From: an uncultured Bradyrhizobium sp.
GTDB taxonomy: Bacteria > Pseudomonadota > Alphaproteobacteria > Rhizobiales > Xanthobacteraceae
Assembly (NCBI RefSeq): GCF_947648125.1
Contig: NZ_CANSMR010000017.1
Coordinates: 1-64,000 of the forward strand
DNA: 64,000 nucleotides
Direction: 5' to 3'
Shown here: positions 1-8,784 of the stretch, piece by piece
Layout of the letters: every line of letters starts with the position of its first letter
How positions within the stretch are numbered: position 1 is the stretch's first letter
Program-made: the position numbers and the translations under genes
Notes under the pieces: generated by a model
Databases searched by the model: none
What the model was told of the DNA's origin: nothing
The model's input: the letters and a program-made list of their open reading frames with translations, nothing else

Positions 1-1
1 C

Positions 2-49
2 CATCATCACCACCATCATCATCACAGCTTCTACCGTCGCGATTACTGA
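2..49 (+). CDS. C-terminal fragment of a protein with a polyhistidine tail (cut by window edge)
   Basis: The first bases read in frame 2 as eight consecutive histidines followed by SFYRRDY and a TGA stop. A good rho-independent terminator follows 25 bases later, which supports this being the true end of a gene. Everything upstream lies outside the window, so family and function cannot be named. Natural histidine runs at a C-terminus usually bind metal ions, but that is only an inference here. Confidence 0.5.
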   Translation, partial: HHHHHHHHSFYRRDY

Positions 50-74
50 GCGATGGCGACCGATCGGCGGTACC

Positions 75-103
75 ACAACGGGGCCCGCGGGCCCCGTTGT
101 TTT
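75..103 (+). terminator. Rho-independent terminator
   Basis: A perfect 13-bp inverted repeat (ACAACGGGGCCCG and its complement, positions 75-100, no unpaired loop bases in the primary sequence) is followed by a short T run at 100-103. It sits just after the His-tailed gene. The strong GC stem could also stop the leftward transcript that ends at 128. Confidence 0.75.
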
Positions 104-127
104 GTCAACGATGATGCTGCATCTCGC

Positions 128-850
128 TCAATCGTTGCGCGCCTTCTCCTTTGCGGCGCGGTGCAGATGGCGATATGTGCCGTCGAACACCGTGTCCGAT
201 GACGACGTCCATTCCGTTCCGGCGGCCAGTTTGGGCCGATTGTTGTAGATGCGGCGCGCCTGCAATTCGCGTTCGGCAGCCTCCTCCTCGCCCATCTGCT
301 CGAGCTGAAAGTTCGCTTCCTCGGGAATCACGATGATCTGGGCGAACGGCTCGTTCGGCCGGAAAATGTGAGTGCGCCCTTCCGCCGGCGCCTTGAACAC
401 CGTGAAGAACATCATCGGCCACCAATTGCGCACGAGCGCCGGAACGGCGATCGGCACGGAGTCGGTGCGATCGGTGTAGAAGCGCGGATGCGGTTCGGTA
501 CGGATCGCCATGCCCTTCTCGACCTTGAGATCGAGCAATATCTGGTAGGTGTAGAACGCGTCGCCGAAATTCCGGAAGGGTGGCCACTGCACGCCGCTGT
601 CCGGCGGCTCGCCCCAATCCGCATCGAGGCGCAACTGGCCATCCTTCGTGGTGACGTGCAGCTCGAAATCATAGGGGTAGAACAGCTCGATGCCGTATTG
701 CGCGCCCTCCGAGAACGGCACGCAATGCCAGACCTGCTCGCGCGAACCATCGCTGCGCGGCTCACGGTTGCCGGCCCAGCCCGGAATCTCGAGTTTGGTC
801 CGCCGCGGCGCCAGGCGCGCGTCGTTCAGCCGATATTTGACCCTGTCCAT
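128..850 (-). CDS. Conserved hypothetical protein, 240 aa
   Basis: I do not recognise a named family. The product is soluble, about 240 residues, with no signal peptide or membrane segment. It is rich in aromatic residues (WHCVPF, FYPYDFEL, NWWPMMFF) and has an acidic, Glu-rich stretch near the C-terminus (EQMGEEEAAERE). The ORF extends upstream to 889, but the ATG at 850 is preferred because a GAGGGGG ribosome-binding site lies a few bases before it (856-862). It is divergent from the iron gene mbfA, with about 165 bases between the two starts. Confidence 0.6.
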   Translation of the reverse strand: MDRVKYRLNDARLAPRRTKLEIPGWAGNREPRSDGSREQVWHCVPFSEGAQYGIELFYPYDFELHVTTKDGQLRLDADWGEPPDSGVQWPPFRNFGDAFYTYQILLDLKVEKGMAIRTEPHPRFYTDRTDSVPIAVPALVRNWWPMMFFTVFKAPAEGRTHIFRPNEPFAQIIVIPEEANFQLEQMGEEEAAERELQARRIYNNRPKLAAGTEWTSSSDTVFDGTYRHLHRAAKEKARND

Positions 851-972
851 ACAATCCCCCTCGTGAGCCACAGTAACTCGAACGGGCACAGAACAGCCCG
901 GTTCCCTTCATCGTGATCACGAACAGGGCCATAGCGCGGCTTTGTGGATTGACCCCAGCACGGCCTACACAT

Positions 973-995
973 ATTAGAATTATTCTAATTCTAAA
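973..995 (+). promoter_or_regulatory. Iron control element (Irr-type operator) upstream of mbfA
   Basis: The sequence contains the palindrome ATTAGAATTATTCTAAT (973-989), that is TTAGAA-N3-TTCTAA. A further direct half-site, TTCTAAA, overlaps its end (989-995). Irr of Bradyrhizobium binds iron control elements of the form TTTAGAA-N3-TTCTAA, and mbfA is a known Irr target. The site lies 22 bases before the chosen mbfA start codon, so a bound repressor would block transcription or early elongation. Confidence 0.75.
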
Positions 996-1016
996 TTGGG
1001 TAAAGAAGGCGTCGTC

Positions 1017-1988
1017 GTGAAGAATTTCGCCGATTTGACCGAGCGCGAGGTACTCGCGGTCGCGATTGCCTCCGAAGAGGAGGACAGCCGGATCTATATG
1101 TCCTTCGCCGAGGACCTCACCGAGCGCTATCCTGATACCGCAAAAATCTTCGAGGAGATGGCGGAGGAAGAGCGCGGCCATCGTCACCGGCTGCTCGAAA
1201 CCTATGAGCAGCGCTTCGGCCCGCACCTGCCGCCGATCCGGCGCGAGGACGTCAAAGGCTTTCTGCGCCGGCGCCCGATCTGGCTGACCAAGAACCTGCC
1301 GCTCGACACCATCCGCAAGGAAGTCGAGACCATGGAATTGGAGGCCGAGCGCTTCTATGCCCGTGCCGCCGAAAGGGCCGACGATGTCGGCGTGCGCCGG
1401 CTGCTCGGCGATCTCGCCGAGGAGGAGAAGGGCCACGAGAAGCTCGCGGTCCGCCTGACCGGCGAGATCCTCAAGCCCGACGTGCGCGCGGAGGAAGACC
1501 GCACGCGGCGGCGGATGTTCGTGCTGCAATACGTGCAGCCGGGCCTCGCCGGACTGATGGACGGCTCGGTCTCGACCTTGGCGCCGCTGTTCGCCGCCGC
1601 CTTCGCCACCCATCACAATTGGCAGACGTTTCTCGTTGGCCTCGCCGCCTCGATCGGTGCCGGCATCAGCATGGGCTTTGCGGAGGCGCTGTCCGACGAC
1701 GGCTCGCTGACCGGCCGCGGCTCGCCCTGGCTGCGCGGCATCACCTGCGGATTGATGACGACACTTGGCGGTCTCGGCCACACCATTCCCTATCTGGTGC
1801 CCGACGCCTGGCCGAACGCATTCTGGATCGCGACTGCGATCGCCGGGATCGTGGTGTTCTTCGAATTGTGGGCGATCGCCTTCATCCGCTCGCGCTACAT
1901 GGACACGCCGTTCCTGCAGGCGGTGTTCCAGATCGTGCTCGGCGGCGCGATCGTGCTCGCGGTCGGCATATTGATCGGCGCGGCGTAG
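1017..1988 (+). CDS. mbfA: Membrane-bound ferritin MbfA, iron exporter
   Basis: MbfA exports iron and protects against iron and peroxide stress. Residues 1-150 form a ferritin-like di-iron domain: SEEEDS near residue 20, an ExxH at E52/H55 (EERGH) and a second at E137/H140 (EEKGH). Residues 170-323 form a membrane domain of the VIT1/CCC1 type with about five hydrophobic segments. The length of 323 residues fits the family. The frame is open from a TTG at 996, but GTG 1017 is chosen: AAAGAAGG precedes it and MKNFADLTERE is the usual MbfA beginning. An Irr-type operator lies directly upstream. The outer-membrane gene 19 bases downstream is probably co-transcribed. Confidence 0.92.
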   Translation: MKNFADLTEREVLAVAIASEEEDSRIYMSFAEDLTERYPDTAKIFEEMAEEERGHRHRLLETYEQRFGPHLPPIRREDVKGFLRRRPIWLTKNLPLDTIRKEVETMELEAERFYARAAERADDVGVRRLLGDLAEEEKGHEKLAVRLTGEILKPDVRAEEDRTRRRMFVLQYVQPGLAGLMDGSVSTLAPLFAAAFATHHNWQTFLVGLAASIGAGISMGFAEALSDDGSLTGRGSPWLRGITCGLMTTLGGLGHTIPYLVPDAWPNAFWIATAIAGIVVFFELWAIAFIRSRYMDTPFLQAVFQIVLGGAIVLAVGILIGAA

Positions 1989-2007
1989 CGCGGAATCGAG
2001 GTATCTG

Positions 2008-2874
2008 ATGTGCCGTCTCCGCAAACATCGCGTTCTGGCCGGCGCAGCATTGACCTTGCTGGGCGCGCTCGGATGCAGCGGTCGCGCGCAGGCGACCGAC
2101 GAGATCCAGGTCTACAATGCCGGCATCGCGGCGGTCGGCCAGTTCACCATCCAGCAGCATCTCAACTATGTCGGCATCGGCCAGAAGGATCCGCCGTTCC
2201 CCGGCGGCTTTCCCTCCAACCACAGCCTCAACGGCACGCCGGAGTTTGCCTATGGCATGACGGACTGGTGGGAGCTCGGGCTCTATCTGCCGTTTGCCGT
2301 GCAGGACCGGCAATTCCTGTCCGACGCATTCAAGCTGCGCACGCTGTTCGTGTCGCCGAACGCCGACAAGCGCAATTTGTTCTACGGCATCAATTTCGAG
2401 CTGAGCTACCAGATGCCGAAATTCGCGCAGACCCGCTGGGGCCTCGAGATCCGGCCGATCATCGGCATGCGCAACGCGGACTATGAATTCATCGTCAATC
2501 CGATCGTCGACGTCGGCTTCGGCAAATATGGCGAGGCGGATTTCGCTCCCGCCGCGCGTGTGGCGCGGAAGCTGAAGGATAATGTGTATGTCGGCCTCGA
2601 ATACTATGGCGATTTCGGCAAGATCGGCGCCTTCAGCCCGCTCGCCGAGCAGCAGCACACATTGTTCGCGGTGACCGACTTCAAGGTGGGCGATGTCGAC
2701 ATCGACTTCGGCGTCGGCTACGGCCTGACGCGGGCATCCGACCGGCTCGTGGTCAAGACCATCATCGGATACGCCTTCCCGGTGCCCGGGACCAAGGAGA
2801 GCAGCGAGCGCGCCAGCGCGAGCGGCCCCATCAATCCCATGGCACACCTGTCGGCGCGCAGCACGCCATATTAG
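2008..2874 (+). CDS. Outer-membrane beta-barrel-like protein downstream of mbfA
   Basis: The 288-residue product starts with a clear signal peptide (basic MCRLRKHR, hydrophobic core, likely cleavage after AQA near residue 29). It then shows alternating aromatic/hydrophobic strands typical of a transporter-like outer-membrane barrel (WWELGLYLPF, VYVGLEYYGDF, DIDFGVGYGL). GAGGT precedes the ATG. The gap to mbfA is only 19 bases, so the two are probably one operon under the iron control element. A role in iron efflux across the outer membrane is a guess from context. The family itself is not one I can name. Confidence 0.65.
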   Translation: MCRLRKHRVLAGAALTLLGALGCSGRAQATDEIQVYNAGIAAVGQFTIQQHLNYVGIGQKDPPFPGGFPSNHSLNGTPEFAYGMTDWWELGLYLPFAVQDRQFLSDAFKLRTLFVSPNADKRNLFYGINFELSYQMPKFAQTRWGLEIRPIIGMRNADYEFIVNPIVDVGFGKYGEADFAPAARVARKLKDNVYVGLEYYGDFGKIGAFSPLAEQQHTLFAVTDFKVGDVDIDFGVGYGLTRASDRLVVKTIIGYAFPVPGTKESSERASASGPINPMAHLSARSTPY

Positions 2875-3034
2875 GCGCGCGTCGGGTTCGTCGACATCAG
2901 GCAGAGCCCGATAATCACGATCGCGTTAGGCGATGTGTGACGTCAAAGGTTGCGCGAGCGCAATTGCGATCAAGCCGGTCTTGCCCGTCCGCTCCATTCT
3001 GCGCATGATCGCCGCCAAAATCAGGGAGCACGCC

Positions 3035-4507
3035 GTGGCCAAATCGCAATACAGTTTCAAGACCGCCGTCGAACTGTCGGATGCGCTACGCAACAAGCAG
3101 GTCTCCGCCGTCGAGCTCGCCGAAGACGCGATCGGCCGCATCGAGCGCCACGACGGCAAGATCAACGCGGTCTGCGTGCGCGATTTCGAGCGCGGCCTCG
3201 CTGCGGCCCGCGCTGCCGATGCCGCGATCGCGCGCGGCGAGCACAGGCCACTGCTCGGCATTCCCATGACGGTGAAGGAATCCTTCAACGTCGCGGGATT
3301 GCCGACCACCTGGGGCTTCCCGCCTCAAAAGGATTTTGTGCCGACTGAGGACGCGCTCTCGATCCAACGGGTAAAGGACGCCGGCGGCGTGATCCTCGGC
3401 AAGACCAACGTGCCGGTCGCCCTCGCCGACTGGCAGAGTTACAACGAGATCTACGGCACCACCAACAACCCCTACGACCTCGGCCGCACGCCGGGCGGCT
3501 CCTCCGGCGGGTCGTCGGCCGCGCTCGCCGCGGGCTACGGCGCATTGTCGCTCGGCTCCGACATCGGCGGCTCGCTGCGCGTGCCGGGATTCCACTGCGG
3601 CATCTATGCACACAAGCCGACCTTCGCGCTGCTGCCGTCGCGCGGCCACACCCCGCCGCCGCTGCCGCCGCTGCCGTTCGATCGCGATCTTTCCGTGATC
3701 GGCCCGATGGCGCGCGGCGCGGCCGACCTCGCCCTCGTGCTCGACGTGATGGCCGGCCCCGATCCGCTCGAAGCCGGCAAGGCCTACCGGCTGGACCTGC
3801 CGGCGGCGCGCCACAGCGTCTTGAAGGATTTCCGCATCCTCGTGATCGACAGCGATCCGCTGCTCCCGACCGACAAGGTGATCCGGGGAAGCATCGACAA
3901 GCTCGCGAGCAACCTCGACAAGGCCGGCGCGAAAGTGTCTCGCTCGAGCCCACTCTTGCCGGACTTCGCCGCGTCCTCGCGGCTTTATATGCGGATCCTG
4001 CTGTCGTTCCTCGCGGCGACCTTCCCGCCGGAGGTCTATGCCGGCGCCTGCGCGGCGGCGGCCGCGCTGCCGGCCAGCGACACCAGCCTGCAAGCCGAGC
4101 GGCTGCGCGGCATCGCGCTCAGCCATCGCGACTGGGTGATCGCCGACGGCGGCCGCGCACGGCTGCGCGCGCAATGGCGCGAGCTGTTCAAATCGTTCGA
4201 CGCCGTGATCTGCCCGATCATGCCGACGCCGGCCTATCCGCACGACCATTCGCCCGACCAGGAGCAGCGGCGGGTTCTGATCGACGGTGAGCCGCACGTC
4301 TACACCGACCAGCTCGCCTGGCCCGGCATCGCGACCCTGCCCGGCCTGCCCTCGACCGCGATCCCGACCGGCTTTGCGCCCGACGGATTGCCGGTCGGCG
4401 TGCAGATCGTCGGCCCCTGGCTCGAGGACCGTACGCCACTCAAGCTCGCCGAGCTGATCGAGCGCGAGTTCGGCGGCTTCGTGCCGCCGAAGATGTTCGA
4501 TGATTGA
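3035..4507 (+). CDS. Amidase (amidase signature family)
   Basis: This is a hydrolase of amide bonds with the Ser-cisSer-Lys triad of the amidase signature family: Lys81 (MTVKES), the GGSSGGSSAA loop at about 154-163, and the nucleophile Ser180 in SDIGGSLR. At 490 residues it has the usual length. The frame is open from 2933, but GTG 3035 is preferred because AGGGAG lies 7 bases before it and the protein then begins like other amidases (SFKTAVELSDAL). It stands alone between convergent or co-directional genes. The substrate cannot be told from sequence. Confidence 0.85.
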   Translation: MAKSQYSFKTAVELSDALRNKQVSAVELAEDAIGRIERHDGKINAVCVRDFERGLAAARAADAAIARGEHRPLLGIPMTVKESFNVAGLPTTWGFPPQKDFVPTEDALSIQRVKDAGGVILGKTNVPVALADWQSYNEIYGTTNNPYDLGRTPGGSSGGSSAALAAGYGALSLGSDIGGSLRVPGFHCGIYAHKPTFALLPSRGHTPPPLPPLPFDRDLSVIGPMARGAADLALVLDVMAGPDPLEAGKAYRLDLPAARHSVLKDFRILVIDSDPLLPTDKVIRGSIDKLASNLDKAGAKVSRSSPLLPDFAASSRLYMRILLSFLAATFPPEVYAGACAAAAALPASDTSLQAERLRGIALSHRDWVIADGGRARLRAQWRELFKSFDAVICPIMPTPAYPHDHSPDQEQRRVLIDGEPHVYTDQLAWPGIATLPGLPSTAIPTGFAPDGLPVGVQIVGPWLEDRTPLKLAELIEREFGGFVPPKMFDD

Positions 4508-4520
4508 TGCGAGTCCCACC

Positions 4521-4604
4521 GTCATTGCGAGCGAAGCGAAGCAATCCATATAGCAACGTGCGCGGAACGATGGATTGCTTCGTCGCTCCGCTCCTCGCAA
4601 TGAC
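4521..4604. repeat. Dispersed palindromic repeat, family A
   Basis: An inverted repeat whose arms begin GTCATTGCGAGCGAAGCGAA and end in the complement CTCGCAATGAC. Related copies lie at 8785-8866 and 42522-42600. It fills the intergenic space after the amidase. The family is intergenic in all three copies here and could form a long hairpin in RNA. Confidence 0.85.
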
Positions 4605-4629
4605 GAGATGAGAAGCCGGGAGGAAACCA

Positions 4630-4983
4630 ATGAGCAACGACCTCGATGAGCTGACAAAACTCAACAAGGACTACGTCGATTCCGTTCAGAACTGCGACGT
4701 CAAGCGTTTCGACGAAATCCTGGCGCAGGACTTCTACTGCACCAATCCCGACAAGAGCCTGGTCGACCGCGCCGCCTTCCTGAAGCAGACGGCGATCCCG
4801 GTGAAGATCAAGGGGTTGAAGGCCGAGGACGTCAAGATCCGCATCCTCGGCGATTTCGCCATCATCCACGCCCAGACCAGCTACACCAACGCCGACGGCC
4901 AACCTACGCACGGCCGCTACACCGATTGCTGGGCAAGGCAGAACGGCAAATGGCTCGCGGTGTCGGCGCACGTCGCGCGGTGA
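4630..4983 (+). CDS. SnoaL/NTF2-like small protein (DUF4440 type)
   Basis: The 117-residue soluble protein has the helix-then-sheet layout of the NTF2-like superfamily: an N-terminal helix (LTKLNKDYVDSVQNCDVKRFDEILAQDF), a middle segment, then beta strands ending in a conserved-looking YTDCWARQNGKWLAVSAHV. Such proteins bind or convert small ligands, and many are uncharacterised. GGGAGGAAACC just before the ATG is a good ribosome-binding site. No partner gene is evident. Confidence 0.75.
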   Translation: MSNDLDELTKLNKDYVDSVQNCDVKRFDEILAQDFYCTNPDKSLVDRAAFLKQTAIPVKIKGLKAEDVKIRILGDFAIIHAQTSYTNADGQPTHGRYTDCWARQNGKWLAVSAHVAR

Positions 4984-4990
4984 GCGAGGT

Positions 4991-5026
4991 GTCGTCCCGG
5001 CTCGCGCTTCGCTTGGCCGGGACGAC
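4991..5026. terminator. Hairpin between convergent genes (repeat family E arms)
   Basis: An 11-bp perfect stem, GTCGTCCCGGC (4991-5001) and its complement (5016-5026), with a 14-base loop. It lies between the convergent SnoaL-like and alcohol dehydrogenase genes, with no strong T run. The same arm sequence appears in the repeats at 19607-19736 and 34512-34647, so it may be a small repeat copy that also serves as a two-way terminator. Confidence 0.55.
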
Positions 5027-5032
5027 GGGGCC

Positions 5033-6121
5033 TCAGCTGTCGAACATGATCACGCTGCGGAGGGTCTTGCCGGCTTTCATGTTGGCAAAGCCCTCGTTGA
5101 TCTCGCTGAGCTTCAGCTTGGCCGAGATCCAGTCCTCGAGATGCAGCTTGCCGCGCATGTAGAAGTCGACGAGGCGCGGCATGTCGACGCGGAAATGGTT
5201 GGAGCCCATCGACGAACCCTGGATGCGGCGCTCGCGCAAAAAGTCAAAACCGTGCAGCTCGATCTTCTGGCCGAACGGGATCATGCCGACGATGGTCGCG
5301 GTGCCGCCGGCGGCCAGCATGGCGAAGGCCTGCTCGGCAGTCTCCTTGCGGCCGAGCACCTCGAAGGAATGATGCACGCCGCCGCCGGTGAGCTCGCGCA
5401 CCTGCTGCACGACGTCGCCGCGCGCGGGATCGACGATGTCGGTGGCACCTAACTTGGTCGCGAGCTGCAGCTTCGCCGGATTGGTGTCGATCGCGATGAT
5501 GCGGCCGGCGCCGGCGATCTGCGCGCCGTTGATCGCGGCCATGCCGACGCCGCCGCAACCGATCACAGCCACGGTCTCGCCGGCGGTCACCTTCGCGGTA
5601 TTCACCACGGCGCCATAGCCGGTGATGACGCCGCAGCCGATCAGCGCGGCGAGATCGAGCGGCATCTCCTTCTTGATCTTCACGATGGCGTTCTCGTGGA
5701 CCAACATCTGCTCGGCGAACGACGACAGATTGAGGAACTGGTTGAGCTTCTCCTTCCGGCCCCAGGACAGGCGGTTGGAGGCGCCGGGCAGCATCTTCAC
5801 CGTGGTGTCGGTGCACAGCACGGTGCGCCCGGTGGTGCAATTGTCGCAGGTGCCGCAGAACACCGACAGACAGGTTACGACGTGATCGCCCGGCTTCACG
5901 TAATTGACGTCGGAGCCGACCTTCTCGACCACGCCGGCCGATTCATGGCCGAGCACGGCCGGCAGCGGATGCGGATAGAGGCCTTCCATGAAGTGCAGGT
6001 CGGAATGACAGAGGCCCGCGACCGCGGTACGGATCAGGACCTCACGCGGCCCCGGATTGGGCACGCTGACGTCCTCGATCACCAGCGGCTGATTGACTTC
6101 ATGCAGGACGGCGGCCTTCAT
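5033..6121 (-). CDS. Zinc-dependent alcohol dehydrogenase
   Basis: A 362-residue medium-chain dehydrogenase/reductase. Visible features are the catalytic zinc ligands (GLCHSD with Cys, GHESAG with His-Glu, and IGCGV later), a structural-zinc loop with four cysteines (CGTCDNCTTGRTVLC) and the Rossmann motif VIGCGGVGMAAING. The pattern matches class III-like NAD-dependent alcohol dehydrogenases acting on primary alcohols or aldehyde adducts. AAGGGAG precedes the ATG. The next gene upstream, transcribed the same way, is an AidB-like acyl-CoA dehydrogenase, so the two may share a transcript in a fatty- or branched-acyl degradation context. The substrate is unknown. Confidence 0.88.
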   Translation of the reverse strand: MKAAVLHEVNQPLVIEDVSVPNPGPREVLIRTAVAGLCHSDLHFMEGLYPHPLPAVLGHESAGVVEKVGSDVNYVKPGDHVVTCLSVFCGTCDNCTTGRTVLCTDTTVKMLPGASNRLSWGRKEKLNQFLNLSSFAEQMLVHENAIVKIKKEMPLDLAALIGCGVITGYGAVVNTAKVTAGETVAVIGCGGVGMAAINGAQIAGAGRIIAIDTNPAKLQLATKLGATDIVDPARGDVVQQVRELTGGGVHHSFEVLGRKETAEQAFAMLAAGGTATIVGMIPFGQKIELHGFDFLRERRIQGSSMGSNHFRVDMPRLVDFYMRGKLHLEDWISAKLKLSEINEGFANMKAGKTLRSVIMFDS

Positions 6122-6174
6122 CGGGATCTCCCTTGGCGTTTCTGATTGTTTGAACGGTGCGCTCGCGCGGCAGA

Positions 6175-7992
6175 CTACGCTGCTGATAGCAATTCGCCAA
6201 CCTCGGCCATGCCGACGGCGCGATCGCCGAGCAGGTGCTCGGTCATCCTGCGCTGAACGGTATTTTCCGCTAGCCGGAACGGATCGCCCGGCATCACGCG
6301 GTGATCGATCACCATCCGCGACAGCAACAGCCGGCGCGCGTCACCGCGCATCTCATGAATGCGACCGCCCTCCCATGCCAGCGCCACCGCGCTCGCGACA
6401 TGATAGAGCAGGCTGGTGGCGCGCCGCGCATCGCCCTCATTGTCGATGCGGCCTGCGACTTCGCGCGCAAACCCGATCGCACGATCGCTGAGATCACGCA
6501 GCCGGTTGCGCCAGGCTTGCGGCACATTCGGGCCGTCATCGAGCCGCGCATGCAGATCGGCGGCGAGCGCGTTGTCGGCGCCATGGCGTCCGACCGCGCG
6601 CTGCAGCGCATCGATCGCGACGATGTTGCCGGTGCCCTCCCAGATCGAACCGAGATGCGCATCGCGCAGCAGCCGCGGCGTGACGAATTCCTCGATGTAG
6701 CCGATGCCGCCGCGCATCTCCATCGCGTCGCCGCAGACCTTGCGGGCGTCACGGGTGGCGCGGAATTTCAGGGTCGGCGTCAGGATGCGGAGCAGCGCCG
6801 CGGCATCCTGGCTGCCGGCCTCGGCGCGGTCGAGCGCATCGGCGGTCAGGAAGCTCATCGACAGCGCCTGCTCGGTCGGCAGCATGATCTTCATCAGCTG
6901 ACGCCGCGCCAGCGGCAGATCGATGATGCGTTGGCCAAACACCACGCGGCCCCTCGCGACGGTGATCGCGTCGTGCCAGGCGCGGCGCATCAGCGCGGTC
7001 GACTTCACGCCGTTGGAGAGCCGCGACGAATTCACCATTTCGGCCATCTGCACGAAGCCGCGGTCGAGCTTGCCGACGGCATAAGCGATCGCACCGTCGA
7101 ACTTGATCTCGCCCGAGGCCATCGAGCGGGTGCCGAGCTTGTCCTTCAAACGCACGATCCGGTAATGGTTCTGCGAGCCGTCGTCGAGGAAGCGCGGCAT
7201 CAGGAACAGGCCGACGCCTTTAGTGCCCGGCCCTGCGCCCTCGGGGCGCGCCAGCAGCATCACCACCTTGGCGTCGGCATTCGAGCAGAACCACTTCTCG
7301 CCATAGAGCCGCCAGTGGTCGCCCTCCTGCACCGCGCGCGTGGTCAGCGTGCCGACGTCGGAGCCGCCCTCCTTCTCGGTCATGAACTGGCCGCCCTGCG
7401 TCAGTCTGCTCATGTCGGTCTGGGTCAGGCCGTCGAGATATTTCGCCTTCAGTGCCTCGCTGCCGAAATTCGCCAGCAGTTTTGCGCAGCCATCGGTGAC
7501 GTTGATCGGGCAGCCCATGCCGAATTCAGTCTGGTTGAACAGGAAGGTGAAGGCGTGCTTGGCCACCACAGGATATTTGTCGGGCCAGCCCATGATGCCC
7601 TTGCGGATCGACAGTGCGTGGATGCCGAACTCGCCGAACGCGGCCTTCTCGATCTCGCGATAGGCCGGATGATATTCGATTGTTTGCACGTCGCGGCCGA
7701 ACTTGTCGCGCTGGTGCAGCACCGGCGTATGCCGGTCGGCAAGCCGCGCGCATTCGTCGAGATAGCCGCCGGCCAATCCACCGAGCCGGTCGAGATGCGG
7801 CTCGATGTGGCGGAACAACGCCTCGGGCAGATGCAGTTTCAGAAGATCGGTCAGCGCCGGATCGGCCCGGTAGAAATTCATTCCCGTCGTATCGGGCGCC
7901 AACAGGCCCGGCTGGCTGGCGGACGACGTTTTCGGATCCTGTTTGTGCGGCTGCATTGAATTCCCGGCTTCGGTGCTCATTTGTTTGGGCAC
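6175..7992 (-). CDS. AidB-like acyl-CoA dehydrogenase
   Basis: A 605-residue flavoprotein of the acyl-CoA dehydrogenase superfamily, longer than the usual 380-residue enzymes. The N-terminal segment (MNFYRADPALTDLL) and the core motif MTEKEGGSDVGT resemble the AidB subfamily, which has an N-terminal extension and an extra C-terminal helical domain. Later motifs include GTRSMASGEI, MEMRGGIGYIEE and WEGTGNIVAID. GTG 7992 is chosen because GGAGGAGG lies 6 bases before it; an ATG at 7980 is the alternative. The SDR gene is divergent, with only 35 bases between the starts. It may act on branched acyl-CoA or, as proposed for AidB, bind DNA; sequence cannot decide. Confidence 0.85.
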   Translation of the reverse strand: MPKQMSTEAGNSMQPHKQDPKTSSASQPGLLAPDTTGMNFYRADPALTDLLKLHLPEALFRHIEPHLDRLGGLAGGYLDECARLADRHTPVLHQRDKFGRDVQTIEYHPAYREIEKAAFGEFGIHALSIRKGIMGWPDKYPVVAKHAFTFLFNQTEFGMGCPINVTDGCAKLLANFGSEALKAKYLDGLTQTDMSRLTQGGQFMTEKEGGSDVGTLTTRAVQEGDHWRLYGEKWFCSNADAKVVMLLARPEGAGPGTKGVGLFLMPRFLDDGSQNHYRIVRLKDKLGTRSMASGEIKFDGAIAYAVGKLDRGFVQMAEMVNSSRLSNGVKSTALMRRAWHDAITVARGRVVFGQRIIDLPLARRQLMKIMLPTEQALSMSFLTADALDRAEAGSQDAAALLRILTPTLKFRATRDARKVCGDAMEMRGGIGYIEEFVTPRLLRDAHLGSIWEGTGNIVAIDALQRAVGRHGADNALAADLHARLDDGPNVPQAWRNRLRDLSDRAIGFAREVAGRIDNEGDARRATSLLYHVASAVALAWEGGRIHEMRGDARRLLLSRMVIDHRVMPGDPFRLAENTVQRRMTEHLLGDRAVGMAEVGELLSAA

Positions 7993-8027
7993 GACTATCC
8001 TCCTCCGGCCGAGCAAAGGAAAGCCCA

Positions 8028-8729
8028 ATGGATATTCCAAAATACAAGATCGCCCTGATCGTCGGCGCCGGCGAAGGCCTCAGCGCCTCACTGACACGGC
8101 TATTTTCGCGCGAGGGAATTCGCGTCGCGCTGGGCGCCCGCAGCATCGAGAAACTTGGTGCGTTATGCAACGAGACCGGCGCGCGCGCCTATGCCTGCGA
8201 TGCCACCAAGGCCGAAGATGTCGCGCGTTTGTTCGGCCTGGTCGAACGCGAGATCGGAACACCCGACCTCGTGGTCTATAACGCCTCTGGCCGCAGCCGC
8301 GGTCCGTTCGTTGAACTCGTCCCTTCCGAGGTCCAGCAGGCGATCGCGGTCTCGGCGTTCGGCGGTTTCCTGGTGGCACAGGAAGCAGCGAAGCGCATGC
8401 TGCCCAACAAGAAAGGCGCGATCCTGTTCACCGGCGCCTCCGCCAGCGTCAAGGGCTATGCGCAATCGGCGCCGTTCGCGATGGGCAAGTTCGCATTGCG
8501 TGGACTGGCGCAGAGCATGGCGCGCGAATTGTCACCGCAGGGCATCCATGTCGCGCATTTCGTGATCGACGGCGGCATCCGCAGCGCCGCGCGCACTGAG
8601 CCCGCCGACCGCCCGGATTCGATGCTCGATCCCGACGCGATCGCGTTGAGCTACTGGAACGTGCTGCAACAGCCGCGCAGCGCCTGGACTTGGGAGCTGG
8701 AATTGCGGCCCTGGGTTGAGAAGTTTTGA
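8028..8729 (+). CDS. Short-chain dehydrogenase/reductase family protein with altered active site
   Basis: A 233-residue Rossmann-fold protein: nucleotide-binding IVGAGEGLSASL near residue 10, then DLVVYNASG in place of the usual NNAG, and FTGASAS carrying the catalytic-type Ser. Where classical enzymes have YxxxK, this one reads FAMGK, so the catalytic Tyr is Phe. The protein may therefore have a different chemistry or a non-catalytic role. AAAGGAAA precedes the ATG at 8028. The same frame is open further upstream but overlaps the acyl-CoA dehydrogenase. The divergent and downstream genes (acyl-CoA dehydrogenase, enoyl-CoA hydratase) suggest acyl-CoA metabolism. Confidence 0.85.
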   Translation: MDIPKYKIALIVGAGEGLSASLTRLFSREGIRVALGARSIEKLGALCNETGARAYACDATKAEDVARLFGLVEREIGTPDLVVYNASGRSRGPFVELVPSEVQQAIAVSAFGGFLVAQEAAKRMLPNKKGAILFTGASASVKGYAQSAPFAMGKFALRGLAQSMARELSPQGIHVAHFVIDGGIRSAARTEPADRPDSMLDPDAIALSYWNVLQQPRSAWTWELELRPWVEKF

Positions 8730-8784
8730 GATGACGGAGATCATGCAAGCAGCGTAACGTCGGCGACAACCATCCGCCGCATCC

